Source of the DNA: Pedobacter chinensis
GTDB taxonomy: Bacteria > Bacteroidota > Bacteroidia > Sphingobacteriales > Sphingobacteriaceae
Length of the DNA: 64,000 nucleotides
Assembly (NCBI RefSeq): GCF_003339865.1
Contig: NZ_QPKV01000008.1
Coordinates: forward strand, 1-64,000
Direction of reading: 5' to 3'
Shown: one piece after another, positions 53,160-61,070 of the stretch
Numbering within the stretch: the first letter of the stretch is position 1
How the letters are laid out: each line of letters starts with the position of its first letter
The notes under the pieces: generated by a model
Told to the model about the DNA's origin: nothing
Seen by the model: only the letters and a program-made list of their open reading frames with translations
The model's database searches: none
Program-made: the position numbers and the translations under genes

Positions 53160-54264
53160 CTACACCAAGTTACCTGCGATTTTATTACTGGCCGATGGCA
53201 CAGTTTTTTACGGCAAAGCGGCCGGAAAAATTGGCACCACTACAGGCGAAATTTGTTTTAATACCGGGATGACAGGTTACCAGGAAATTTTCACAGACCC
53301 AAGTTATTTCGGGCAAATTATGGTTACAACCAATTCGCACATTGGGAATTATGGTATCCAAAGAGAAGAAATCGAGTCTGATTCGATTAAAATTGCTGGT
53401 TTAGTTTGCAAAAATTATAACATTGTTTACAGCCGTAAGCAAGCTACTGAATCTATTCAGGATTATTTCCAAAATGATAATTTGGTTGCAATTTCTGATA
53501 TCGATACCCGCGCCTTGGTTCGTCACATTAGGGATAAAGGTGCAATGAATGCGATTATTTCTTCTGAAATTACTGATATTGATGAATTAAAGCAAAAACT
53601 GGCTGAAGTTCCATCAATGGAAGGTTTAGAGCTTTCATCTAAAGTGAGTACTAAAGAACCTTATTTTTATGGTAATCCTGAAGCAGCTTTAAAAGTTGCG
53701 GCTTTAGATCTTGGTATCAAGAAAAATATTTTACGCAGTTTCGAAAACCGTGATATTTACGTTCAGGTTTTTCCTGCAAAAACCACTTTTGCAGAGATGG
53801 AGAAATTCAGTCCTGATGGTTACTTTATCTCGAACGGCCCTGGTGATCCATCGGTTATGCCTTATGCTGTAGAAACCATTAAAGAAATTTTAACTGAAGA
53901 TAAACCATTATTCGGCATTTGCTTAGGCCACCAGTTATTGGCTGAGGCTAATGGCATTGGTACCATGAAAATGTTTAACGGACACCGTGGCTTAAACCAT
54001 CCGGTAAAAAACATTATCAAAGACCATTGCGAGGTAACCTCTCAAAACCATGGTTTCGGTGTTATTCCTGATGAAGTTAGAAGCTCTGATAAAGTAGAAA
54101 TTACTCACGTTAACCTAAACGACAAATCAATAGAAGGTATTCGTGTTAAAGGTAAAAAAGCATTCTCAGTACAATATCACCCTGAATCTTCTCCTGGTCC
54201 GCATGATTCTCGTTATTTATTTGATGATTTCGTGAATGTGATGAAGGGCGAATTGGTTTGGTAG
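53152..54264 (+). CDS. carA: Carbamoyl-phosphate synthase small subunit
   Basis: A 370-residue glutamine amidotransferase subunit that feeds ammonia to CarB for arginine and pyrimidine synthesis. The N-terminal CPSase domain shows GEICFNTGMTGYQEIFTDPSY. The class I amidotransferase triad is C257 (FGICLGHQLL), H343 and E345 (VQYHPESSPGP). The start ATG is preceded by a leader with hairpins and a small overlapping frame. carB is not adjacent; the stop codon merges into a tandem repeat array. Confidence 0.96.
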   Translation: MTNYTKLPAILLLADGTVFYGKAAGKIGTTTGEICFNTGMTGYQEIFTDPSYFGQIMVTTNSHIGNYGIQREEIESDSIKIAGLVCKNYNIVYSRKQATESIQDYFQNDNLVAISDIDTRALVRHIRDKGAMNAIISSEITDIDELKQKLAEVPSMEGLELSSKVSTKEPYFYGNPEAALKVAALDLGIKKNILRSFENRDIYVQVFPAKTTFAEMEKFSPDGYFISNGPGDPSVMPYAVETIKEILTEDKPLFGICLGHQLLAEANGIGTMKMFNGHRGLNHPVKNIIKDHCEVTSQNHGFGVIPDEVRSSDKVEITHVNLNDKSIEGIRVKGKKAFSVQYHPESSPGPHDSRYLFDDFVNVMKGELVW

Positions 54265-54965
54265 TATTAAGGTTAAAGGTTAGAAGATTTAGGGTTTAGA
54301 TAAAAGCCAAAGCATTTAAATCCAAAATTGAAACCATAAATAATCTGCGAATTTGCGGCTAAACTGTATTTGGTAGTATTAAGGTTAGAAGGTTTAGGGT
54401 TTAGGGTAAAAACTAAAGCATTTAAATTCAAAATTGAAACCTTAAATAATCTGCGAATTTGCGGCTAAACTGTATTTGGTAGTATTAAGGTTAGAAGGTT
54501 TAGGGTAAAAACTAAAGCATTTAAATTCAAAATTGAAACCTTAAATAATCTGCGAATTTGCGGCTAAACTGTATTTCGTAGTATTAAGGTTAGAAGGTTT
54601 AGGGTTTAGGGTAAAAACTAAAGCATTTAAATTCAAAATTGAAACCTTAAATAATCTGCGAATTTGCGGCTAAACTGTATTTGGTAGTATTAAGGTTAGA
54701 AGGTTTAGGGTTTAGGGTAAAAACTAAAGCATTTAAATTCAAAATTGAAACCTTAAATAATCTGCGAATTTGCGGCTAAACTGTATTTGGTAGTATTAAG
54801 GTTAGAAGGTTTAGGGTAAAAACTAAAGCATTTAAATTCAAAATTGAAACCTTAAAAATCTGCGAATCTGCGGCTAAACTGCAGTTAAGGTTTAGGATAA
54901 AAGCCAAAGCATTTAAATTCAAAATTGAAACCATAAATAATCTGCGAATCTGCGGCTAAACTTAA
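54257..54965. repeat. Tandem array of ~99-112 bp units starting at the carA stop codon
   Basis: TTTGGTAGTATTAAGGTTAG (or TTTCGTAG) recurs at 54257, 54369, 54475, 54574, 54680 and 54786, with a decayed last copy to about 54965. The first instance contains the carA Trp codon and TAG stop, so the repeat unit includes the gene's 3' end. Other unit words are TAAAGCATTTAAATTCAAAA and ATCTGCGAATTTGCGGCTAA. Units differ mainly by presence of an extra GGGTTTA. The array is non-coding. Confidence 0.88.
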
Positions 54966-55091
54966 GCCCAGGATTCGCAGATTTTGTTTAAACGTATTTT
55001 TTACCTTAATAAAACATCGTTTTACCGACATTTTTGCACGAAACTGATAAAATTCATTTTCTATTCATTTAAAGCTCCTTACATTCGCAAC

Positions 55092-55856
55092 ATGGAAATA
55101 AAAAAGGCCATCATCAGTGTTAAAGATCTGGTAAAAAAATACGATGATTTTGTAGCCGTACAAGGCTTAAGTTTTGAAGTTTATGAAAACGAGATTTTCG
55201 GCTTGCTCGGACCAAATGGTGCAGGAAAAACAACAACACTCGAAATCATTGAAACTTTAAGGGATAAAACTTCAGGCGAAATCATAGTGGATGGTTTTTC
55301 GGTTGATAAGCAAGCTCAGGATATTAAACAAATCATTGGCGTTCAGCTACAGGCCGCAGGATATTATCCAAACCTGAATCTCATCGAATTAATTGAGCTT
55401 TTTGCTGGTTTGTATGGCGCTAACATCAAACCTATGGAAATGCTGGAAAAAGTAAACCTTCAAGATAAAGCCAAAGCAAAATACAAGGCACTTTCTGGCG
55501 GGCAAAAACAACGTTTCTCCATTGCAACCACTCTGATCAACCAACCTAAAATTATTTTTCTTGATGAACCTACCACAGGCTTGGATCCCCAAGCGAGGAG
55601 AAATCTTTGGGATTTGATTACTGAAATCAGAAATGCAGGCACAACAGTAGTGATTACCACACATTATATGGATGAAGCAGAGCAACTTTGTGATCGTGTT
55701 GCCTTTGTAGAACGTGGTCAAATCATTGCACTTGATACACCTGACAACCTAATTGACAATTTAGTAAACAGTGGCTTTGAACGTAAAAAAGAGGTAAAAA
55801 AAGCCAATCTGGAAGATGTTTTCATCAACCTTACAGGCAAAGAGTGGAGAGAGTAA
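55092..55856 (+). CDS. ABC transporter ATP-binding protein
   Basis: A 254-residue ATPase starting at ATG 55092; an in-frame start 36 codons upstream lies in AT-rich DNA and gives an implausible tail. Walker A is GPNGAGKTT, the signature LSGGQKQRFS, Walker B IIFLDEPTTGLDP, and the H-loop is in VITTHYMDEAEQL. The sequence type is the DrrA/NatA-like exporter class. The permease begins 66 bp downstream, so the pair makes a complete homodimeric exporter. Substrate unknown. Confidence 0.93.
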   Translation: MEIKKAIISVKDLVKKYDDFVAVQGLSFEVYENEIFGLLGPNGAGKTTTLEIIETLRDKTSGEIIVDGFSVDKQAQDIKQIIGVQLQAAGYYPNLNLIELIELFAGLYGANIKPMEMLEKVNLQDKAKAKYKALSGGQKQRFSIATTLINQPKIIFLDEPTTGLDPQARRNLWDLITEIRNAGTTVVITTHYMDEAEQLCDRVAFVERGQIIALDTPDNLIDNLVNSGFERKKEVKKANLEDVFINLTGKEWRE

Positions 55857-55922
55857 TATCCCCTATCCTGTAGAGGAACTACAGAAGAGGCGAAAATAAC
55901 ATTTAAACATTAAACAATATAT

Positions 55923-57077
55923 ATGAACACTGGAAATTCAGGTTCTTCTTTAGAGACGGAGGGATTAAACGCTGAAACGGAAAAAGCGCCATTCAGGAAG
56001 CTAGGCAGTTACAGCAACACAACAGCAACATTGGCATTGGCCAAAGCTAGTTTTCGTTCTATTATGCGAAGCCCATCGGCAGTGGTTTTCACCCTTGCCT
56101 TCCCCTTGATATTCATTTTGGTATTTGGCTTTTTAGGTGGCGGCGGAACACGCATTGATGTTGGCGTTACACCAGGTTCAGACATCAGCAATCCTGTAAT
56201 TACCATGCTCAGTAAAACAGGCATGATCAGGTTGGTAATGGATAAATCAAGAGCTGATTTTGATAAACTGTTGGAAAAAGGAAATATCGATGCCATGATT
56301 GATGTACATAGAAAAGTGAATTCGGCGGCTTATTCGGTGAATGTGGTTTATACTTCAGCATCAAGAGATAAAGGCGGAATTTTAAAATCTGTGCTCAATA
56401 ATGTTTTCTATGATAAAACTTTAAAACCCTCAGTTGCAGAGATTAAAGAGAATACAATTGTAGGGCGTGAATATAAAACCATCGATTTTATTTTACCTGG
56501 CCAGCTTGGTTTTTCTTTATTGAGTACTGGTGTTTTTGGTACCGCATTCGTTTTTTTAAGCTTACGCCAAACGTTAGTTATTAAACGTTTCTTTGCTACA
56601 CCAGTAAAAAGATCAAGCATTGTAATTGGAGAAGGAATTGCCAGAATAGGTTTTGCTTTAATCGGGGCGTTGTTTATCATTTTAATTGGCCATTTCTTTT
56701 TCGGCTTCACACTTGTTCATGGCGTTGCCACGGTTATTAATATGTTGCTACTGGCCACCATGGGAATAATTGTTTTTATGGGCTTTGGCTTTATTATCTC
56801 AGGCATTGCAAAAAATGAAAGTATGGTGCCTCCTATTTCGAACATTGTAACCCTGCCACAGTTTTTACTATCGGGAACTTTCTTTTCAATTGAAGCTTTT
56901 CCAAGTTGGTTACAACCCATTAGCAGAGCATTACCGCTTACCTATTTAAATGATGCCATGCGTAAAGTGGCTTTTGAAGGTTTAGGTTTATGGGATGTTA
57001 AATTTCAAATTATGATTCTTTTAATTTGGGGGATAGGTATTTATGCAGTTGCCGTAAAAGTATTTAAATGGGAATAA
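55923..57077 (+). CDS. ABC-2-type transporter permease
   Basis: A 384-residue membrane protein. One helix near residues 57-78 (AVVFTLAFPLIFILVFGFLG), a large extracytoplasmic domain of about 120 residues, then five helices from about residue 190. The LPGQLGFSLLSTGVFGTAF and MVPPISNIVTLPQFLLSGTFF segments are typical of ABC-2 export permeases. The N-terminal about 40 residues are polar, with EKAPFRKLGSYSNTTATL. It pairs with the ATPase upstream and is followed by an intrinsic terminator. Confidence 0.9.
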   Translation: MNTGNSGSSLETEGLNAETEKAPFRKLGSYSNTTATLALAKASFRSIMRSPSAVVFTLAFPLIFILVFGFLGGGGTRIDVGVTPGSDISNPVITMLSKTGMIRLVMDKSRADFDKLLEKGNIDAMIDVHRKVNSAAYSVNVVYTSASRDKGGILKSVLNNVFYDKTLKPSVAEIKENTIVGREYKTIDFILPGQLGFSLLSTGVFGTAFVFLSLRQTLVIKRFFATPVKRSSIVIGEGIARIGFALIGALFIILIGHFFFGFTLVHGVATVINMLLLATMGIIVFMGFGFIISGIAKNESMVPPISNIVTLPQFLLSGTFFSIEAFPSWLQPISRALPLTYLNDAMRKVAFEGLGLWDVKFQIMILLIWGIGIYAVAVKVFKWE

Positions 57078-57098
57078 AATTTGAGAAAATATTTTTTG

Positions 57099-57125
57099 AG
57101 CTGGGATTTTATTCCGGCTTTTTTT
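57099..57125 (+). terminator. Intrinsic terminator after the ABC exporter genes
   Basis: AGCTGG / CCGGCT stem (one mismatch) with an AT loop, followed by a run of T residues. It lies 22 bases after the permease stop. Confidence 0.7.
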
Positions 57126-57179
57126 ATGTTTATATTTTTAATATCGGATGAAATACTTTTTAATCCGAAACGATATTAG

Positions 57180-57187
57180 TACATTTG
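57180..57187 (+). promoter_or_regulatory. -7 promoter element of the Fic gene
   Basis: TACATTTG, three bases before the Fic ATG at 57191. The transcript would be leaderless. It overlaps the in-frame TTG at 57185, arguing against that start. Confidence 0.5.
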
Positions 57188-57190
57188 GGT

Positions 57191-58147
57191 ATGTGGAATT
57201 TTGATTTACAAGATTTGGAAGAACTACATCCTGTTATTGAGCGGTTGTATCAGAAAAAAGCAAAGCTTGATTCTTCAAGACCATTACCTGAAAGCGCACT
57301 TCGAAGAATCAAAACAGATTTAAGCCTGGAATGGACTTATAACTCTAACAGCATCGAAGGAAACACATTAAGTTTGCAGGAAACTCAAATGGTTCTCCAG
57401 GAAGGAATTACCGTTAAAGGAAAATCATTGAGAGAACATTTTGAAGTTTTTAATCATGAAAAAGCAATAGATTATTTATACACCTTAGTAAAAGAAAGTT
57501 ACTCGTTACGCAGCATAGATTTATTATCACTCCATGGTTTGGTTTTAAGGAGCATTGAAGATGATTTTGCCGGCAGGTTAAGAAATGGTGGGGTACGTAT
57601 TGTTGGAGCAAACTTTACGCCGCCCAATGCCAATAAAGTTTCTGATTTTTTAGATGAGTTGATTTCTTTTGTAAACGATAATCCTTTAGGGTTAAATGAT
57701 ATTGTATTAACCACAATTTTCCATCATAAATTTGTTTGGATACACCCATTTTTTGATGGCAATGGCCGTACAGTAAGGTTGGCCATGAATTTATTATTAA
57801 TGAGAAAAGGATTTCCACCAGCCATTATTTTAAAAACTGATAGAAAAAAATACTATGAATCCTTAAATCAGGCTAACAAAGGGAGTTACCACAAACTTTG
57901 CTTATTAATGCTTCAGGCTGTTGAGCGCTCATTAAACATGTATATTAATGCTTTGCCAGGAAATAATTATGGTGATTATGAACCAATATCTTCTATAGTT
58001 TCAGAGCCGGATGTTCCCTACGGGCAGGAATATGTTAGTTTATTAGCCAGGCAGGGTAAAATTGATGCTTATAAAGAAGGCAAAGATTGGCTTACTACAA
58101 AAGCAGCTGTTAAGGAGTATATTAAAAACAGAAAGAGAATACGTTAA
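57191..58147 (+). CDS. Fic-family AMP transferase with N-terminal inhibitory motif
   Basis: A 318-residue Fic protein. The catalytic core HPFFDGNGRTVR (about residues 193-204) matches HxFx(D/E)GNGRxxR, so histidine and phosphate-binding residues are intact. Upstream, S-N-S-I-E-G-N (about residues 55-61) matches the (S/T)xxxE(G/N) inhibitory helix of class II Fic proteins, which are self-inhibited until AMPylation or release. The last about 60 residues form a small, probably winged-helix or binding domain. It has no antitoxin partner adjacent. Target unknown. Confidence 0.9.
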   Translation: MWNFDLQDLEELHPVIERLYQKKAKLDSSRPLPESALRRIKTDLSLEWTYNSNSIEGNTLSLQETQMVLQEGITVKGKSLREHFEVFNHEKAIDYLYTLVKESYSLRSIDLLSLHGLVLRSIEDDFAGRLRNGGVRIVGANFTPPNANKVSDFLDELISFVNDNPLGLNDIVLTTIFHHKFVWIHPFFDGNGRTVRLAMNLLLMRKGFPPAIILKTDRKKYYESLNQANKGSYHKLCLLMLQAVERSLNMYINALPGNNYGDYEPISSIVSEPDVPYGQEYVSLLARQGKIDAYKEGKDWLTTKAAVKEYIKNRKRIR

Positions 58148-58180
58148 CCTTTTTTAACTTTTTACCAGAAGTTATTGGAG

Positions 58181-58188
58181 TATTTTTG
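58181..58188 (+). promoter_or_regulatory. -7 promoter element of the XAC2610-like gene
   Basis: TATTTTTG, an exact TAnnTTTG match, 13 bases before the ATG at 58202. Confidence 0.4.
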
Positions 58189-58201
58189 TTAAAAATCTCC
58201 A

Positions 58202-58885
58202 ATGAAATATCTTTTAATAGTTATATTTTTAATTTCAGGGTATTCTTCTAATGCTCAATTCAAATTCCTGGCTAATAACAGTTCTAATCAATATAAAGCA
58301 AAGATTTTTGTTGCAGATTGTAGTGACGGTTCCTGCGGCGGGAAAGCTACGATTATTCTATATGATCAAATAACCGAAAAAGAAATTCAAACATTTCATT
58401 CTGCTGATTTAGATTTTGGATTAACAGAGAAACAAAATGCAAAAATTGGCTGGTTAGAACTTGGAAAGTATCAAAGTCCTTTGATTTTTGGAGATTTTAA
58501 TTTTGATGGCGCAGAAGATATTGCGATTAGAAACGGAAGTAATGGTTCTTATGCAAGTCCATCTTACGACATATACCTAGCAAAAGGGGATAACTTTTTT
58601 TTAAATAAAGAATTAACCAAACTCGCCAGTGAAAATTTAGGGATGTTTGAGGTTAATAAAAACCTGAAACAAATTACCATCAATCATAAAGATGGGTGTT
58701 GTTATCATAAATCAATCAATTATGCAATTGGGGCAAAAAATGGTTTAACAGAAGTTTCATCCGTAATTGAAGATTCGAGCATTGGAGATGATGTAACCGT
58801 GATCACTCAAAAACTTTCAAATGGTAAAATAAAAAGAACCATTCAAAAGTTTAAAAAGAAAGATTATTACGAACAGCAATTATAG
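58202..58885 (+). CDS. XAC2610-like exported protein
   Basis: A 227-residue exported protein (signal to about residue 18, SNAQF). The core LIFGDFNFDGAEDIAIRNGSNG and SPSYDIYLAKGD is an integrin-like FG-GAP/XAC2610-type motif with a possible calcium site, and a Cys pair (DGCCYHKS) is present. Homologues in other phyla have been linked to protease or lysozyme inhibition; that is not assured here. It is a monocistronic gene convergent with tetR. Confidence 0.7.
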   Translation: MKYLLIVIFLISGYSSNAQFKFLANNSSNQYKAKIFVADCSDGSCGGKATIILYDQITEKEIQTFHSADLDFGLTEKQNAKIGWLELGKYQSPLIFGDFNFDGAEDIAIRNGSNGSYASPSYDIYLAKGDNFFLNKELTKLASENLGMFEVNKNLKQITINHKDGCCYHKSINYAIGAKNGLTEVSSVIEDSSIGDDVTVITQKLSNGKIKRTIQKFKKKDYYEQQL

Positions 58886-58897
58886 TCTCTTAGATTA

Positions 58898-59473
58898 TTA
58901 AAGCGCCGCCTTTACCAAAAACGGGAGTATTTCCTTTTGAAAACTCACAAAGTTTTTGCGCACATCAGAATCACTTACCGATGTAAAAGCAAAAGAAAAC
59001 ACAATACTTTTACTGGCTTTAAGCAAAAAGGCAAGTCCTTCTCTTCTGGCCGGATTGTTCTTAAAATTATCTAACTCCAGATAAGCAGCTAGTAACAATG
59101 CCTCCAACTGATCGGAAAGGTGTTTTAAAAACTCTTGCGAGTTTGCATTTTCACGAACAAAATCCCAACCGATAAATTCATTACAGGCAGTGAAAGATAA
59201 GCGGCTTGTCTTCATCACTAAAGCCTTCAGGTGTTCTTCTTCTGAAGCGTAACTTACCTTATTATGAAGAATTTCGTGAAGGTTTTGATCCAGATAATCC
59301 ATCAGAATACTATCTAAAACCTGCTCTTTACTTTCAAAATATTTATATATGGTAGCTTTTGCTATCCTTGCTTTTTTAGCAATTTCATTAACACTTGTTT
59401 TGTGGTAACCGTATTTTCTAAAAAGTTCTTTGGCAGCTTTTTTAACTGTATCTTTAATTTTTTCAGCTTCCAT
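58898..59473 (-). CDS. TetR/AcrR-family transcriptional regulator
   Basis: A 191-residue regulator. The N-terminal DNA-binding domain (about residues 8-55) reads AAKELFRKYGYHKTSVNEIAKKARIAKATIYKYFESKEQVL, a standard TetR HTH. The remainder is helical with no recognisable ligand. Its ATG overlaps the stop of the lipoprotein gene by one base (TAATG), so it is translated in the pheS operon. The neighbours do not reveal a target such as an efflux pump. Confidence 0.9.
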   Translation of the reverse strand: MEAEKIKDTVKKAAKELFRKYGYHKTSVNEIAKKARIAKATIYKYFESKEQVLDSILMDYLDQNLHEILHNKVSYASEEEHLKALVMKTSRLSFTACNEFIGWDFVRENANSQEFLKHLSDQLEALLLAAYLELDNFKNNPARREGLAFLLKASKSIVFSFAFTSVSDSDVRKNFVSFQKEILPFLVKAAL

Positions 59474-59880
59474 TAATTTCTAACGTTTAATGTCGTATTG
59501 CCTTGTAAGGAAACACTGTATGTTTTTAAGGTTCTTTCTGCCGGGGCTTTTTGTGGGCTACCATCAAGCAGCAAGAATTTTGCACCCGAACAAGGATCAG
59601 TAGCCGTTAATCCGGTATCGTCAGGAACAACCTTACACTTATTATCGGGGTTAACTGTACTGCAACGATCAAAAGCCACAAAGCCCCCAAGTGGAGTTTT
59701 TACAATCATTAATCCGGCTATGCCATTATTTGCCACCAAAAGAACATTATTTACGGCTTTCAGGCTAAACTCTGTAAGTGTGACGTTGTAATTTACAGGC
59801 ACATCAGGAATGTAATTTTCTTGCTTACCACAGCTGGTAAAAAGAATTAAAGCGAATAATATGCTGTATAAATACCTCAT
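59473..59880 (-). CDS. Small Rieske-like lipoprotein lacking typical cluster ligands
   Basis: A 135-residue lipoprotein (ILFTSCGKQ, cysteine about 17). The pattern GLMIVKTPLGGFVAFDRC, then a short Cys-containing loop, then a C-SGAKFLLLDGSPQKAPA strand pair resembles Rieske ferredoxin folds. However, the CxH/CxxH ligand histidines are missing. Three cysteines (in FDRCS, NKCK and DPCSG) remain. It sits two bases after pheS and overlaps tetR by one base. It may be a structural relative without a cluster; function unknown. Confidence 0.65.
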   Translation of the reverse strand: MRYLYSILFALILFTSCGKQENYIPDVPVNYNVTLTEFSLKAVNNVLLVANNGIAGLMIVKTPLGGFVAFDRCSTVNPDNKCKVVPDDTGLTATDPCSGAKFLLLDGSPQKAPAERTLKTYSVSLQGNTTLNVRN

Positions 59881-59882
59881 TA

Positions 59883-60923
59883 TTAAATTAAGGCTGATTT
59901 ATATTGCTTCAGGAAACGAACATCATTTTCAGAGAACAAGCGTAAATCTTTAATTTCATATTTCAGGTTGGCAATACGTTCAATTCCCATACCGAATGCA
60001 AAACCACTATATTTTTTCGAATCAATACCACAATTTTCCAACACGTTTGGATCTACCATACCACAACCTAAAATTTCTACCCAACCGCTGTATTTACAAA
60101 GCGGACATCCGGCGCCTTTACAAATGGTACAGGAAATATCCATCTCTGCTGATGGTTCAGTAAAAGGGAAATATGACGGGCGAAAACGCACTTTTGTACC
60201 TTCCCCGTATAGCTCCTGTACGAAATAAAATAAAGTTTGCTTTAAATCTGCGAATGATACATTTTCATCTACATATAAACCTTCTACTTGATGAAAAAAG
60301 CAATGTGCTCTGGCAGAGATGGCTTCATTACGATAAACACGACCAGGCATAATCGCTCTGAAAGGTGGCTGTCCCTGCTCCATCATACGAACCTGTACCG
60401 ATGATGTATGTGTACGCAAAGCGATATCGCCCTTTTCTCCACCTTTTTTAATGAAAAAGGTATCTTGCATGTCTCTTGCCGGATGCTCTTCAGGAAAATT
60501 TAAAGCAGAAAAGTTGTGCCAGTCATCTTCAATTTCAGGTCCTTCAGCAACAGTAAAGCCCAATTTGGCAAAAATCTCTACAATTTCTCTGCGAACTAAT
60601 GCCAATGGATGCCGGGAACCGATTTCAAAGCCTTCTCCCGGAAGGGTTAAATCTAATTCCGCTTTCTCTGTTTTTTGTACTGAATTTTCAGTTGATTCTT
60701 TTAAAGTCAAATATTTTGATTCGGCAAGTTGCTTAAATTCGTTTAAAACCTTACCTAATGATTTTTTTTCTTCAACAGATACGGATTTAAATTCGTCAAA
60801 AATCTCTTTGATTACGCCTTTACTTCCTAAGTATTTTATGCGGAACTGTTCTAATTCATCTGCTTTTTCAGTTACAAAAGCATTAATCTTTTCAGTGTAT
60901 TGTGTTATTTTATCCTGTAACAT
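59883..60923 (-). CDS. pheS: Phenylalanyl-tRNA synthetase alpha subunit
   Basis: A 346-residue class II synthetase subunit. The N-terminal coiled coil (about residues 1-80) is followed by motif 1 (HPLALVRREIVEIFAKLGF), motif 2 (TSSVQVRMMEQGQPPFRAI) and motif 3 (GFAFGMGIERIANLKY). FRPSYFPFTEPSAEMD is the phenylalanine pocket region. The start ATG is five bases after a TATATTTG element. pheT is not adjacent; instead a lipoprotein and a TetR gene follow tightly, as one transcript. Confidence 0.96.
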   Translation of the reverse strand: MLQDKITQYTEKINAFVTEKADELEQFRIKYLGSKGVIKEIFDEFKSVSVEEKKSLGKVLNEFKQLAESKYLTLKESTENSVQKTEKAELDLTLPGEGFEIGSRHPLALVRREIVEIFAKLGFTVAEGPEIEDDWHNFSALNFPEEHPARDMQDTFFIKKGGEKGDIALRTHTSSVQVRMMEQGQPPFRAIMPGRVYRNEAISARAHCFFHQVEGLYVDENVSFADLKQTLFYFVQELYGEGTKVRFRPSYFPFTEPSAEMDISCTICKGAGCPLCKYSGWVEILGCGMVDPNVLENCGIDSKKYSGFAFGMGIERIANLKYEIKDLRLFSENDVRFLKQYKSALI

Positions 60924-60928
60924 GGCTT

Positions 60929-60936
60929 CAAATATA
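60929..60936 (-). promoter_or_regulatory. -7 promoter element of pheS
   Basis: TATATTTG on the minus strand, five bases before the pheS ATG; a leaderless arrangement. Confidence 0.5.
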
Positions 60937-61024
60937 CGGCAAATAATCTGAAAAAATTAGTGTTAGCGGGTTCAAAAATTCTGTTTACAATATCATTATA
61001 AAAGAAAATGAACCCGAAACAACA

Positions 61025-61046
61025 AAAGCCGCATAGAAGCGGCTTT
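61025..61046 (-). terminator. Intrinsic terminator after kbl
   Basis: AAAGCCGC / GCGGCTTT with a six-base loop, followed on the minus strand by TTGTTGTTT. It lies 25 bases past the kbl stop. Confidence 0.75.
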
Positions 61047-61070
61047 CGAAAAATTTATAGTATTTGAGTA

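Noticed and set aside
54257..54965. Telomere-like GGGTTTA repeats or eukaryotic contamination
   Set aside because: The GGGTTTA words occur only once or twice per 100-bp unit in a clearly bacterial context that begins with carA codons.
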